Shown one piece after another: positions 8,444 through 20,396 of a stretch of DNA of 64,000 bases; the stretch's first letter is position 1; the number at the start of each line of letters is the position of its first letter. The DNA comes from Rhizobiales bacterium 2SD (GTDB taxonomy: Bacteria; Pseudomonadota; Alphaproteobacteria; Rhizobiales; Beijerinckiaceae). The notes under the pieces were generated by a model, which had not been told where the DNA came from, did no database searches, and saw only the letters and a list, made by a program, of their open reading frames with translations. The translations under genes and the position numbers were made by a program. The stretch spans positions 186,001 through 250,000 of the forward strand of contig SCMY01000001.1 of assembly GCA_005502805.1 (NCBI GenBank). The letters are read 5' to 3'.

Positions 8444-9340
8444 ATGAACGCCCCTCACAATCTCACGCCCTCGCAAGCCGCCGATCTGCTCGTCCAGGCG
8501 CTGCCGCATATGCAGCGCTACGATCAGGAGGTGATCGTCATCAAGTATGGCGGCAACGCCATGGGCGACGCCGCCACTGCCGAGGATTTCGCCGAGGACG
8601 TGGTGCTGCTCGAGCAGTCCGGGCTGAAGCCTGTGGTCTGCCATGGCGGCGGCCCGCAGATCGCCCGCATGCTCGACAAGCTCGGCATCAAGTCCGAATT
8701 CAAGCAGGGCCTGCGCGTCACCGACGCCGCCACCGTCGATGTCGTCGAGATGGTCCTGGCCGGCTCGGTCAACAAGGAGATCGTCGGCTACATCTCGCGC
8801 GAGGGCGGCAAGGCGATCGGCCTCTGCGGCAAGGACGGCAACATGGTGCTCGCCAAAAAGGCGACGCGCACCATCGTCGATCCCGATTCGAAGATCGAGC
8901 AGGTGCTCGACCTCGGCTTCGTCGGCGAGCCCGAGACGGTCGACACCACCGTGCTCAAGGCGATCTTGAAGGAAGAGCTGATTCCGGTGCTGGCGCCGGT
9001 CTGCGCCGCCGCCGACGGCCAGACCTACAATGTCAACGCCGATACCTTCGCCGGCGCGATCGCCGGCGCGCTCAATGCCAAGCGCCTGCTGCTGCTCACC
9101 GACGTCCCGGGCGTGCTCGACAAGGACAAGAAGCTGATCCCCGAGCTCACCATCGAGCAGTGCCGGCGCCTGATCGCCGACGGCACCATCTCCGGCGGCA
9201 TGATCCCGAAGATCGAGACTTGCATCTACGCGCTGGAAAAGGGCGTCGAGGCCGTCGTCATCCTCGACGGCAAGGTCCCGCATGCGGCGCTGATCGAGCT
9301 CTTCACCGACACCGGCTCGGGCACGATCATCAGGAAGTGA
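8444..9340 (+). CDS. argB: acetylglutamate kinase
   Basis: The 298-residue enzyme phosphorylates N-acetylglutamate with ATP in the second step of arginine synthesis. Visible motifs are the phosphate-binding [11 protein letters not shown] (K34), the HGGGPQI glycine loop, [10 protein letters not shown], and the C-terminal SGGMIPKIE followed by a DTGSGTI end. I chose the ATG at 8444, seven bases after GGAG, instead of an upstream TTG. Length fits the arginine-sensitive hexameric type, which has an extra N-terminal helix. A hairpin lies just downstream and then the nucleotidase gene, an order that is common in Hyphomicrobiales. Confidence 0.95.
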   Translation: MNAPHNLTPSQAADLLVQALPHMQRYDQEVIVIKYGGNAMGDAATAEDFAEDVVLLEQSGLKPVVCHGGGPQIARMLDKLGIKSEFKQGLRVTDAATVDVVEMVLAGSVNKEIVGYISREGGKAIGLCGKDGNMVLAKKATRTIVDPDSKIEQVLDLGFVGEPETVDTTVLKAILKEELIPVLAPVCAAADGQTYNVNADTFAGAIAGALNAKRLLLLTDVPGVLDKDKKLIPELTIEQCRRLIADGTISGGMIPKIETCIYALEKGVEAVVILDGKVPHAALIELFTDTGSGTIIRK

Positions 9341-9353
9341 CGCCAACGGCCGT

Positions 9354-9388
9354 CTTTCCGGGTTCGCTGCTACGCAGCGCCCGGAAAG
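9354..9388. terminator. long hairpin after argB, possible terminator or dispersed palindrome
   Basis: CTTTCCGGG (9354-9362) pairs with CCCGGAAAG (9380-9388), and CGCTGC (9365-9370) pairs with GCAGCG (9374-9379), with a two-base bulge and a three-base loop: 15 base pairs in all. There is no T-run after it, so it may attenuate transcription or be a dispersed palindromic element. Confidence 0.55.
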
Positions 9389-9465
9389 GCGGAGTACTTC
9401 CCCGTCGCAAGGACTTCGCAAGCATCTTGCATGTCATGATGGCGCGTCCCACATGACATGACCCA

Positions 9466-10227
9466 ATGAACCAGAACGCACCAATCACCGCCGCCACCCC
9501 GCTCCTGCCGGAGCAGGTGGCGTTCGGCCATGTCGATCACTGGATCTTCGACCTCGACAACACGCTCTATTCGCACGAGGCGCAGGTCTGGCCGCAGGTC
9601 AACGAGCGGATCAGCCTCTATCTGCTCGACCTGTTCGGGCTCGACGGCCTCTCCGCGCAGCAATTGCGCCGCTATTATTACGAGCGCTACGGCACGACGC
9701 TGAACGGGCTGATGGCAGAGCACGGCATCGAACCCGACGACTTCCTCGCCTTCGCCCATGACATCGACCTGTCGATGCTCGATCCCAATCCCGATCTCGG
9801 CGCGGCGATCGCGGCCCTGCCCGGCCGCAAGCTGATCCTGACCAATGGCTCGCGCGGCCATGCCGAGAACGTCGCCGGCAAGCTCGGCATCCTCCAGCAT
9901 TTCGAGGACATCTTCGACATCGTCGAGGCCGGCTTCCTGCCCAAGCCCGAACGCGCGACCTATGAGAATTTCCTCGCCAAGCACGCGGTCGATCCCGCCC
10001 GCGCGGCGATGTTCGAGGACATCGACAAGAACCTGATCGTGCCGAACGACCTCGGCATGAAGACGGTGCTGATCGTGCCGCGCACGCCCGACCCCTTCCG
10101 CGACGCCTCGGAGCAGGCTGTGGTCGAAGCCGGTCATGTCCATTTCGTCACGGATGACCTGACCGGCTTCCTGAAGCCGCTGATGCGGCCGGGTGAGACG
10201 ATCCCGCTCGCAACGCCTCAGGCGTAG
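9466..10227 (+). CDS. pyrimidine 5'-nucleotidase (HAD superfamily)
   Basis: A 253-residue HAD hydrolase of the pyrimidine 5'-nucleotidase subgroup (SDT1-like). The four HAD motifs are visible: IFDLDNTLYS (nucleophile D29, acid D31), ILTNGS, the lysine segment PKPERATYE and FEDIDKNL. The cap region ISLYLLDLFGL followed by YYYERYGTTLNGLM is specific to this group. It dephosphorylates UMP/CMP-type nucleotides in the cytoplasm. Its stop codon overlaps that of the convergent 8-oxoguanine deaminase by 10 bases. Confidence 0.85.
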   Translation: MNQNAPITAATPLLPEQVAFGHVDHWIFDLDNTLYSHEAQVWPQVNERISLYLLDLFGLDGLSAQQLRRYYYERYGTTLNGLMAEHGIEPDDFLAFAHDIDLSMLDPNPDLGAAIAALPGRKLILTNGSRGHAENVAGKLGILQHFEDIFDIVEAGFLPKPERATYENFLAKHAVDPARAAMFEDIDKNLIVPNDLGMKTVLIVPRTPDPFRDASEQAVVEAGHVHFVTDDLTGFLKPLMRPGETIPLATPQA

Positions 10228-11552
10228 CGCTCTGCCGCGAGGCCATGGGCGCGGCGCAGACTCATGAGATCGAGCCCGGGAATCGCGCCGTCGATCACTA
10301 GCCAGCGCCCGCCGACCATGACACGGTCGGCCCGGTTGGCGCCGCAGAGCACCAGCGCCGCGATCGGATCGTGCGCTCCCGAAAAGCGCAGTTCGTCGAG
10401 CCTGTAGAACGCAAGGTCGCCCTGCAGGCCGACGGCGATCCGGCCGATATCGGAGCGTCCCAGACAGCGGGCCGAGCCCTCCGTCGCCCAGCGGATCGTG
10501 TCGCGGGCTGTCACCGCGCTGGCGCTCTTGTAGTGCAGACGGTTGACCAGCAGCGCGTGGCGCAGCTCCTCCATCAGGTTCGAGCCGTCATTGCTGGCCG
10601 AACCGTCGACGCCGAGGCCGAGCGGCGCTCCGGCCGCCTCCAGCTCGCGCGTCTTGCAGAAGCCGGAGGCGAGCACCCCGTTCGAGGTCGGGCAATGGCA
10701 GACCCCGACGCCGGCCTTGCCCAGCCGCTCGCATTCCTCGCAGGAAAAATGGATGCCGTGCGCCAGCCAGGTTTTTGGCCGCATCCAGCCGGCTTCCTCG
10801 AGCAGGTCGAGCGGGCGCTTGCCATAGACCTCCCGGCAATAGGCGTCCTCATCCTCGGTCTCGGCGAGGTGGGTATGCAATGGCGCGTCGAAGCGCGTCG
10901 CCAGCTCCGCCGAGGCCGCCATCAGCGAGGTCGTCACCGAGAAGGGCGAGCAGGGCGCGAGCGCGATCTGCACCATGCTGCCGGGCTTCGGGTCATGGAA
11001 CAGGCCGAGCACCCGCTCGCAATCGGCGAGGATGGTGTCCTCGTCCTGCACGACCTCGTCGGGCGGCAGGCCGCCATCCTTCTGCGACAGGTTCATCGAG
11101 CCGCGCGAGATGGTGACGCGGATGCCGAGCGCCCGCGCCTCCTCGACCGCGATGTCGACGGCGTTCTCCAGCCCGGCCGGGTAGAGATAATGGTGATCGG
11201 CCGCGGTGGTGCATCCGGAGAGCATCAGCTCGACCAGCGCCGCGCGCACCGCGAGCCGCAGATCCTCCGGCCGCAGGCGCGCCCAGAGCGGGTAGAGCGC
11301 CTTCAGCCAGGGGAAGAGTTCGCGATCGATCGCCGCGGGATGGGCCCGGGTCAGCGTCTGATAGAAATGGTGATGGGTGTTGATCAGCCCCGGCAGCACG
11401 GCATGGCCCGAGGCGTCGAAGCTTTCAGTCACCGGCAGCGCCGGATAAGCCCCGCTGGCGACGAGCTCGACGATCACCCCGTCCTCGACCACGACCCCTC
11501 CGCCGGCATTCTCGGCGAGGATGGCGAGCGGATTCCGGATCCAGATGCGCAT
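10218..11552 (-). CDS. 8-oxoguanine deaminase (amidohydrolase superfamily)
   Basis: The 444-residue enzyme belongs to the ATZ/TRZ-like amidohydrolases. Metal ligands are visible in NTHHHFYQTL (H60, H62), HTHLAETEDED and HGIHFS, with the metal Asp in LGVDGSASNDGS. The segment CHCPTSNGVLASGFCKTREL and the VDGSASNDGSNLMEELRHAL run fit characterised 8-oxoguanine deaminases, which convert 8-oxoguanine to urate. Guanine or another purine analogue remains possible. It is a single-gene unit. Taken with the nucleotidase next door and the nucleoside hydrolases 13 kb away, it hints at purine and nucleoside salvage in this region. Confidence 0.8.
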   Translation of the reverse strand: MRIWIRNPLAILAENAGGGVVVEDGVIVELVASGAYPALPVTESFDASGHAVLPGLINTHHHFYQTLTRAHPAAIDRELFPWLKALYPLWARLRPEDLRLAVRAALVELMLSGCTTAADHHYLYPAGLENAVDIAVEEARALGIRVTISRGSMNLSQKDGGLPPDEVVQDEDTILADCERVLGLFHDPKPGSMVQIALAPCSPFSVTTSLMAASAELATRFDAPLHTHLAETEDEDAYCREVYGKRPLDLLEEAGWMRPKTWLAHGIHFSCEECERLGKAGVGVCHCPTSNGVLASGFCKTRELEAAGAPLGLGVDGSASNDGSNLMEELRHALLVNRLHYKSASAVTARDTIRWATEGSARCLGRSDIGRIAVGLQGDLAFYRLDELRFSGAHDPIAALVLCGANRADRVMVGGRWLVIDGAIPGLDLMSLRRAHGLAAERYA

Positions 11553-11697
11553 GGTATTTTATTGTCAGCGAACCCTCGACACTCGGCATAAGCCGAGATC
11601 GCGGGAAATGCCAACTGGCGATCGCTGCGCCATGCTTGGGCAGAGGGACTAGCCAAACCGCGCCATGCCCGCCGCAGCATTGGCGCTAGAGCCGGAT

Positions 11698-11726
11698 CCG
11701 ATCGGCTTGCTGCGCGAGCCGATCGG
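11698..11726. terminator. inverted repeat downstream of the double ABC ATPase
   Basis: Arms CCGATCGGCT (11698-11707) and AGCCGATCGG (11717-11726) are perfect 10-bp complements around a 9-base loop. They lie 35 bases past the ATPase stop on the minus strand. No T-run follows, so this is a weak terminator or a protein-binding palindrome. The rest of 11553-11760 holds nothing else that I can support. Confidence 0.45.
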
Positions 11727-11760
11727 CGAAGCATCATCGCGAATCGCAGAGGCTACCTGC

Positions 11761-13611
<1,851 letters not shown>

Positions 13612-13896
13612 GCCAGGTCCTTCTGAGCGATCTGATTGGGCTGCGGACCGGGCACAAGCGCCCACCCCGCGGCCGGTGGGCCGGGTGCAAAGTCCGGTCA
13701 GAATAACCAGAGCGCGGCGGATGTCAGCAGCCAGCGGCACAAAAGTTTTGGCACACTGCCCGCTTTTGCGCCGGCACGTCGCCAGATTGCACGATTGACG
13801 TGCGGGCGAGCCGATATTCCCGCTGGTATTGCCCGGGTAAAATTAGGCAAAAGCGCACCGCTCCACACCCCTTCAGGCGCAACACGCCGGCCTCGC

Positions 13897-14820
13897 TTAC
13901 GGCTCCATCTCGTTCGCCTGCCCCGTGCCGGTGTAGAGCGCGGCCTCGTCACGCAGCCAGCCGACGAAGGCCTGGACGTTGACGTTCTCGTCGAAACGCT
14001 TGGGGTAGACGACGAAATAGGCGTCCTCGCAACGCATCCGATGCGGATAGGCCACCATCAGCGCGCCCGACTGGATCTCTTCCCGCACCAGGAAATCCGG
14101 CAGGATCGCGACGCCGATCCCGGCGATCGCAGCCTGGATCACCAGCGAATAATACTCGAATTTAGGCCCGGCGATGCCGTTGACGCCGCTGGCGCCGGCA
14201 TCGGCGAGCCAATCGCGCCAGAGATAGGGTCGCGTCGAATGTTGCAGCAGCGGCAGGCGGGCGAAGCCGTCGGGACTGATGAGCGCCTCGCCGCCGATCA
14301 GCTGGGGTGCGCAGACCGGGATGACATGCTCGTCCATCAGATGGTGGATGCGGGCGCCCGGCCAGGTCGGGCTGCCGAAATGGATCGCGGCATGCGCCTT
14401 GTCCTCCTCGAAGCTGAATGGGCGGATCTTCGAGATCAGATTGATGTCGATGGTCGGGTGCGCGGCGATGAAGCGGGCCAGCCGCGGCACGAGCCAGCGC
14501 GAGCCGAAGGTCGGCAGGCAGGCGATGGTCAGGACGCCGCCCTTGCGGCCATGCGAAAGCAGCCGCGTGGTCGCGACCTCGACCCGATTCAACAGGCTGC
14601 GCAGCTCCTCGGCATATTCCTCGGCTGCAACGGTCGGGGTCAGCCGCTGCTTGTCGCGCAGGAACAGGTTCTGGCCGAGCAGTTCTTCCAGTGCGGCGAG
14701 GCGGCGGCTGACGGCGCTCTGGGTCAGGTTGAGCTCGGCCGCGGCGCGCGTGACGCTGCGATGGCGCGCCACCGCCTCGAAACAGGCGAGATCCCGGGTC
14801 GGCGGCAAGGTCCTGCGCAC
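13897..14820 (-). CDS. LysR-family regulator, GcvA-like
   Basis: The protein has the LysR winged helix at its N-terminus (ACFEAVARHRSVTRAAAELN, then LTQSAVSRRLAALEELLG) and a periplasmic-binding-like effector domain with the LFLRDKQRLTPT linker. I chose the GTG at 14820 because GGGAG lies seven bases upstream and the product then starts MRRTLPP, like other GcvA-type proteins. An ATG at 14865 adds 15 unlike residues and has no ribosome site. Divergent from the peptide-type ABC operon, it is the likely regulator of that operon, with effector unknown. Under the GTG start the 15-bp palindrome at 14842-14856 falls in its own leader. Confidence 0.85.
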   Translation of the reverse strand: MRRTLPPTRDLACFEAVARHRSVTRAAAELNLTQSAVSRRLAALEELLGQNLFLRDKQRLTPTVAAEEYAEELRSLLNRVEVATTRLLSHGRKGGVLTIACLPTFGSRWLVPRLARFIAAHPTIDINLISKIRPFSFEEDKAHAAIHFGSPTWPGARIHHLMDEHVIPVCAPQLIGGEALISPDGFARLPLLQHSTRPYLWRDWLADAGASGVNGIAGPKFEYYSLVIQAAIAGIGVAILPDFLVREEIQSGALMVAYPHRMRCEDAYFVVYPKRFDENVNVQAFVGWLRDEAALYTGTGQANEMEP

Positions 14821-14841
14821 GGGCTCGCTCCCATCCCGCTC

Positions 14842-14856
14842 ATTCCAATCCGGAAT
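14842..14856. promoter_or_regulatory. candidate LysR box (T-N11-A palindrome)
   Basis: ATTCCAATCCGGAAT is a 15-bp inverted repeat (ATTCC / GGAAT) with the T-N11-A pattern that LysR proteins recognise. It lies 22 bases upstream of the GTG start of the LysR gene, in the divergent control region facing the ABC operon. A second, looser pair ATCGGAA (14864-14870) / TTCCGAT (14906-14912) is nearby. Confidence 0.55.
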
Positions 14857-15003
14857 GATCTGCATCGGAAATCAGCAATGGGCAAGGTCCCCGGCCGGCC
14901 CTAGCTTCCGATACGAGGGAACGCGACCGGCAGCCGCGACACCTGCGCTCGAAACAGGGCGTGGGGCCGTTTGCGGGTTCAGAAAACAAGAAAGGGGAGG
15001 ACG

Positions 15004-16611
15004 ATGAGGCTGGCGACGGCATTCGCAGGCGCGCTGATCGGGCTGGGCACCAGCATGGCCCTGGCGCAGCAACCGGTTCCGGAGATCAAGGTACTGACCT
15101 GGCCCGCCGCCAAGTACCAGCACTATTTCGAGACCTCGAACTATGTCGCCGAAGGCTGGCGCAAGCTCGGCCTCAAGGTCACGCTCGACCCGCAGCCCTT
15201 CCCCAATCCGATGCTATCGAAATGGTTCAAGGAGCATGATTTCGACGTGGTGATGTCGGTGCTGTCGGGCTCGCCGCAGCGCTCGGAGCCGGACTTCTTC
15301 ACCAACGCCCAGTTCAATTCGCGCAACAGCGCCCCGAGCGATTCCAATGTCGGCTCCTTCTCCAGCCCGAAGGTCGACGAGCTCGGCGGCAGGCAGCTTG
15401 CTCTCTACGACGCACAGGAGCGCCGCAAGGTGATCCATGAGTTGCAGCGCGTGCTCGCCGACGAGCAGCCCGAAGCCGTGCTCGCCTATGTCGTCAACAC
15501 CTTCGCGATGAACACCGCCAAGGTCGAGATCCCCGGCTATGAGGACACCTCCGACGGGCCGCGCTCACTCTGGAACATGCTGCGCCTGACCTCCAAGGCC
15601 GGCACGGCGATCAAGATCGGCCGCACCATCGACCAGGGCACCTTCAACCCGTTGGCCGCGACGATCGTCGAGGACTTCAACACGCTGAGCCTGGTCTACG
15701 ACAAGCTCGTAGAACTCGGCCCCGACGGCTCGCCGCGCATGTGGCTGGCCGAAAGGCTGGAGGTGGTCGATCCGACCACCGTGGTGGTCAAGCTTCGCCA
15801 GGGCCACAGCTTCAGCGACGGCAAGCCGGTCACGGCCGAGGACGTCAAGTTCTCCTTCGACTATCTGAAGCGCTGGGACGCCGCCTATTTCAAGAAATAC
15901 CTGGAGAAGCTCGCCTCGGTCGACGTCGTCGATCCCACGACGGTGCGCTTTAAGCTGACCGAAGCCTATGCGCCCTTCATCATCAACACGCTCGGCCAGG
16001 TGCTGATCCTGCCCAAACATGTCTGGGGCGACGTGGTCGAGAAGACCGGCATCGCCAAGCCGCAGGATTTCCGCAACACGCCGCTTATCGGCAGTGGCCC
16101 CTACACGCTGCGCTACTGGCGCGAGGGCCAGGAAATCTCGCTGCAGCGCCGGGCCGATCATTTCGCCAAGCCCGCTTCCGACCTGCTGATCGTCGTCTTC
16201 GGCTCGGCCGAGCTCGTCGGCGCCGCGCTGAAGAAGGGCGATATCGACGTCTCCTTCCAGCCGATCGTGCCGACCGTGGTCAAGGAGTTCGCCGCCGAGA
16301 AGAACGTCAAGCTGATCCAGGCGCGCTCGAACGGCCATATGTCGATGCGCTACAACACCGCCCGCCCTGCGCTCGCCAGCAAGGCGCTGCGCCAGGCCAT
16401 GGCCCATGCCATCCCCTATGACGCGATCATCGAGGAAGTGCTGGGCGGCGATGCCGGCCGCAGCGCCACGCCGATCGTGCCGGTCAACGCCTTCTGGCAC
16501 GACGCCTCGATCCCGCTGCCGGCCTATGACATCGACAAGGCCAAGGCGATTCTGAAGGCAGCCGGCTACAGCTGGGGGCCGGACGGCGCCCTGCGCGCCC
16601 CGGCGAAGTGA
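15004..16611 (+). CDS. peptide-type ABC substrate-binding protein with circularly permuted SBP_5 domain order
   Basis: A 535-residue exported binding protein: Sec signal at residues 1-22 and a GGGGAGG ribosome site just before ATG 15004. The domain order is unusual. Residues about 27-196 match what is normally the C-terminal part of family 5 binding proteins (EGWRKLGLKVTLD, DFDVVMSVLSG, RKVIHELQRVLADEQPEAVL, then IPGY). Residues about 200-520 match the usual N-terminal and central parts (RTIDQGTFNPLAAT, VVKLRQGHSFSDGKPVTAED, GSGPYTLRYW, KALRQAMAHAIPYDAI). The protein ends right after DKAKAILKAAGY, the point where canonical members continue into their C-terminal part. The binding proteins at 28912 and 37330 in this window have the normal order. 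It heads a complete ABC operon. Confidence 0.85.
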   Translation: MRLATAFAGALIGLGTSMALAQQPVPEIKVLTWPAAKYQHYFETSNYVAEGWRKLGLKVTLDPQPFPNPMLSKWFKEHDFDVVMSVLSGSPQRSEPDFFTNAQFNSRNSAPSDSNVGSFSSPKVDELGGRQLALYDAQERRKVIHELQRVLADEQPEAVLAYVVNTFAMNTAKVEIPGYEDTSDGPRSLWNMLRLTSKAGTAIKIGRTIDQGTFNPLAATIVEDFNTLSLVYDKLVELGPDGSPRMWLAERLEVVDPTTVVVKLRQGHSFSDGKPVTAEDVKFSFDYLKRWDAAYFKKYLEKLASVDVVDPTTVRFKLTEAYAPFIINTLGQVLILPKHVWGDVVEKTGIAKPQDFRNTPLIGSGPYTLRYWREGQEISLQRRADHFAKPASDLLIVVFGSAELVGAALKKGDIDVSFQPIVPTVVKEFAAEKNVKLIQARSNGHMSMRYNTARPALASKALRQAMAHAIPYDAIIEEVLGGDAGRSATPIVPVNAFWHDASIPLPAYDIDKAKAILKAAGYSWGPDGALRAPAK

Positions 16612-16628
16612 TTGCCGCTGGTATCGTA

Positions 16629-17474
16629 ATGATCGACGTCCGCGACCTCACCAAGCACTACGCCGCGGCGGCGGGCCTGCGCTCGCTGCTGCCTGGCCGG
16701 CGCGGCGCGGTCACGCGGGCGGTCGAGGGCGTCAGCTTCGAGATCGGCGCCGGCGAAGTGCTCGGCCTTGTCGGCGAATCCGGCTCGGGCAAGTCGACCA
16801 CCGGACGCCTGCTGGTCGGACTGGAGACGCCGAGCTCCGGCACGATCCGAATCGACGGCAGCGACAGCGCCGCCGCCCGCGCCCGCGACAAGAAGGCCTT
16901 CCACCGCCAGGTCCAGATGATCTTCCAGGATCCCTATGGCGCCCTCAACCCGCAGCATACGGTCGAGGAACTGGTCGGGCGGCCGCTGCTCTATCAGGGC
17001 GTGCGCGACCGCGCCAAGGTGGCGGCGAGCGTCCGCTCCGTCCTCGCCGAGGTCGGCCTGAACCCGCCTGAGAGCTATCTCGCCAAGCACCCGCACCAGC
17101 TCAGCGGCGGCCAGCGCCAGCGCGTCTGCATCGCCCGCGCGATCATCCTGGAGCCGCGCTTCCTCGTCGCCGACGAGCCGGTCTCGATGCTCGACGTCTC
17201 GATCAAATGGGACATTGTCCGCCTGCTCAAGCGCCTCGCCCGCGATCGCGGCATCGCCATGCTCTACATCACCCATGACCTCGCCACCGTCGGCGCGGTC
17301 TGCGACCGACTCGCGATCATGTATCGCGGTCGCATCGTCGAGACCGGCCCGGTCGAGGACGTGCTGTCGGCGCCAAGCGACACCTATACGCGCACGCTGA
17401 TCGCGGCGATCCCCTCGGCCGATCCCGACATCGTCCGGGTGCCGCCGCCCGCTCTCCAGCAAGCGACGCTCTGA
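16629..17474 (+). CDS. ABC transporter ATP-binding protein, DppF/OppF type
   Basis: A 281-residue nucleotide-binding subunit with Walker A GESGSGKSTT (about 49-58), Q-loop MIFQDPYGALNP, signature LSGGQRQRV, Walker B FLVADEPVSMLD and the switch histidine in YITHD. It ends with a short peptide-type tail (YTRTLIAAIPSADP) without the cysteine cluster. It pairs with the DppD-type ATPase at the end of the operon to drive the two permeases. The start is uncertain: ATG 16629 gives the normal N-terminus MIDVRDLTKHY, while a GTG at 16608 overlapping the upstream stop would add seven residues and couple translation. Confidence 0.9.
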   Translation: MIDVRDLTKHYAAAAGLRSLLPGRRGAVTRAVEGVSFEIGAGEVLGLVGESGSGKSTTGRLLVGLETPSSGTIRIDGSDSAAARARDKKAFHRQVQMIFQDPYGALNPQHTVEELVGRPLLYQGVRDRAKVAASVRSVLAEVGLNPPESYLAKHPHQLSGGQRQRVCIARAIILEPRFLVADEPVSMLDVSIKWDIVRLLKRLARDRGIAMLYITHDLATVGAVCDRLAIMYRGRIVETGPVEDVLSAPSDTYTRTLIAAIPSADPDIVRVPPPALQQATL

Positions 17475-17477
17475 ACC

Positions 17478-18449
17478 ATGGCCGGCTATCTGCTCCGCCG
17501 TTTCTGGCACATGGTCCTGACGCTGTTCGCCATGGCGACGCTGATGTTCTTCCTGTTTCGGCTGCTGCCGGGCGACCCGACCGCGACGGTGATCAGCCCC
17601 TCGCTCTATCCCAAGGCGCAGGAGGCGATGCGCCAGCAATTCGGGCTCGATCGGCCGCTCTTCGAGCAGTACCTCATCTATCTGCGCAATCTCTGCGTCC
17701 TCGATTTCGGCATCTCCTTCCAGACCAACCGGCCGGTCTTCGAGATGATCCAGGGCAGGCTGCTCAACACGATCCTGCTGATCCTGCCCTCGATGCTCGC
17801 CGCCTATCTCCTGGGCGCGGGCATCGGCGCGATCGCCGCCTGGAAGCGCGGCAGCGCCGCTGAGGTCAGCCTGGTCTTCACCGCGACGGCGCTGCAATCG
17901 GCGCCGTTGTTCTGGCTCGGCATGCTCGCGATCCTGCTGTTCTCGATCAAGCTCGACCTCTTCCCGATCGGCCACATCGTCACGCCGGGGATGTTCCCCG
18001 AGCAGGACTGGCGGATGTATCTTTCCGCCGACTTCCTGCACCACCTCGCGCTGCCCTTCCTGGTCAACACGCTCTACCAGCTCTGCTTCCCGCTGCTGCT
18101 GATGCGCTCGACCATGCTCTCGACCATCGGCGAGGACTATATCGAGCTCGCCCGGATGAAGGGGCTGAGCGAGCGCCGCGTCCTCTTCGGCCATGCCGCC
18201 CGCAACGCCCTGCTGCCGCTGGCGACGACGCTGCCGATGATCCTCGGCTGGGCCGTCGCCGGCTCAGTGGTGATCGAGACGGTGTTCTCCTGGCCCGGCC
18301 TCGGCCTGCTGATGATCGACGCGATCAGCCGCGCCGATTACCCCGTCGCGCAGGCCGCCTTCCTGCTCATCGCCGTGCTGACCGTCTTCGGCACCTTCAT
18401 CGCGGACCTGCTCTACGGTCTGCTCGATCCACGCATCGTCTACGCCTGA
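17478..18449 (+). CDS. ABC transporter permease, DppB/OppB type
   Basis: The 323-residue inner-membrane permease starts with the family opening (YLLRRFWHMVLTLFAMATLM, then FFLFRLLPGDP) and has six helices. The EAA loop contacting the ATPase reads EDYIELARMKGLSERRVLFG followed by HAARNALLPL, near the C-terminus. It is three bases after the DppF-type gene and two bases before its partner permease, so it is firmly in the operon. It forms the pore with the DppC-type subunit for the solute delivered by the permuted binding protein. Confidence 0.92.
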   Translation: MAGYLLRRFWHMVLTLFAMATLMFFLFRLLPGDPTATVISPSLYPKAQEAMRQQFGLDRPLFEQYLIYLRNLCVLDFGISFQTNRPVFEMIQGRLLNTILLILPSMLAAYLLGAGIGAIAAWKRGSAAEVSLVFTATALQSAPLFWLGMLAILLFSIKLDLFPIGHIVTPGMFPEQDWRMYLSADFLHHLALPFLVNTLYQLCFPLLLMRSTMLSTIGEDYIELARMKGLSERRVLFGHAARNALLPLATTLPMILGWAVAGSVVIETVFSWPGLGLLMIDAISRADYPVAQAAFLLIAVLTVFGTFIADLLYGLLDPRIVYA

Positions 18450-18451
18450 CC

Positions 18452-20357
<1,906 letters not shown>

Positions 20358-20396
20358 GCTGACCCTTCACAATCCAAACCTGCCAAGGAGACCGAC

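Noticed and set aside
15004-16611. Frameshift, gene fusion remnant or broken binding protein as explanation of the odd domain order
   Set aside because: One uninterrupted frame with signal peptide, ribosome site, normal length and both parts complete. The end point coincides with the natural domain border, which fits a permutation better than decay.
16566-18194. A 542-codon minus-strand frame opposite the ATPase and permease genes
   Set aside because: Spans two clear plus-strand genes and encodes Glu/Arg/Gln-rich sequence typical of shadows.
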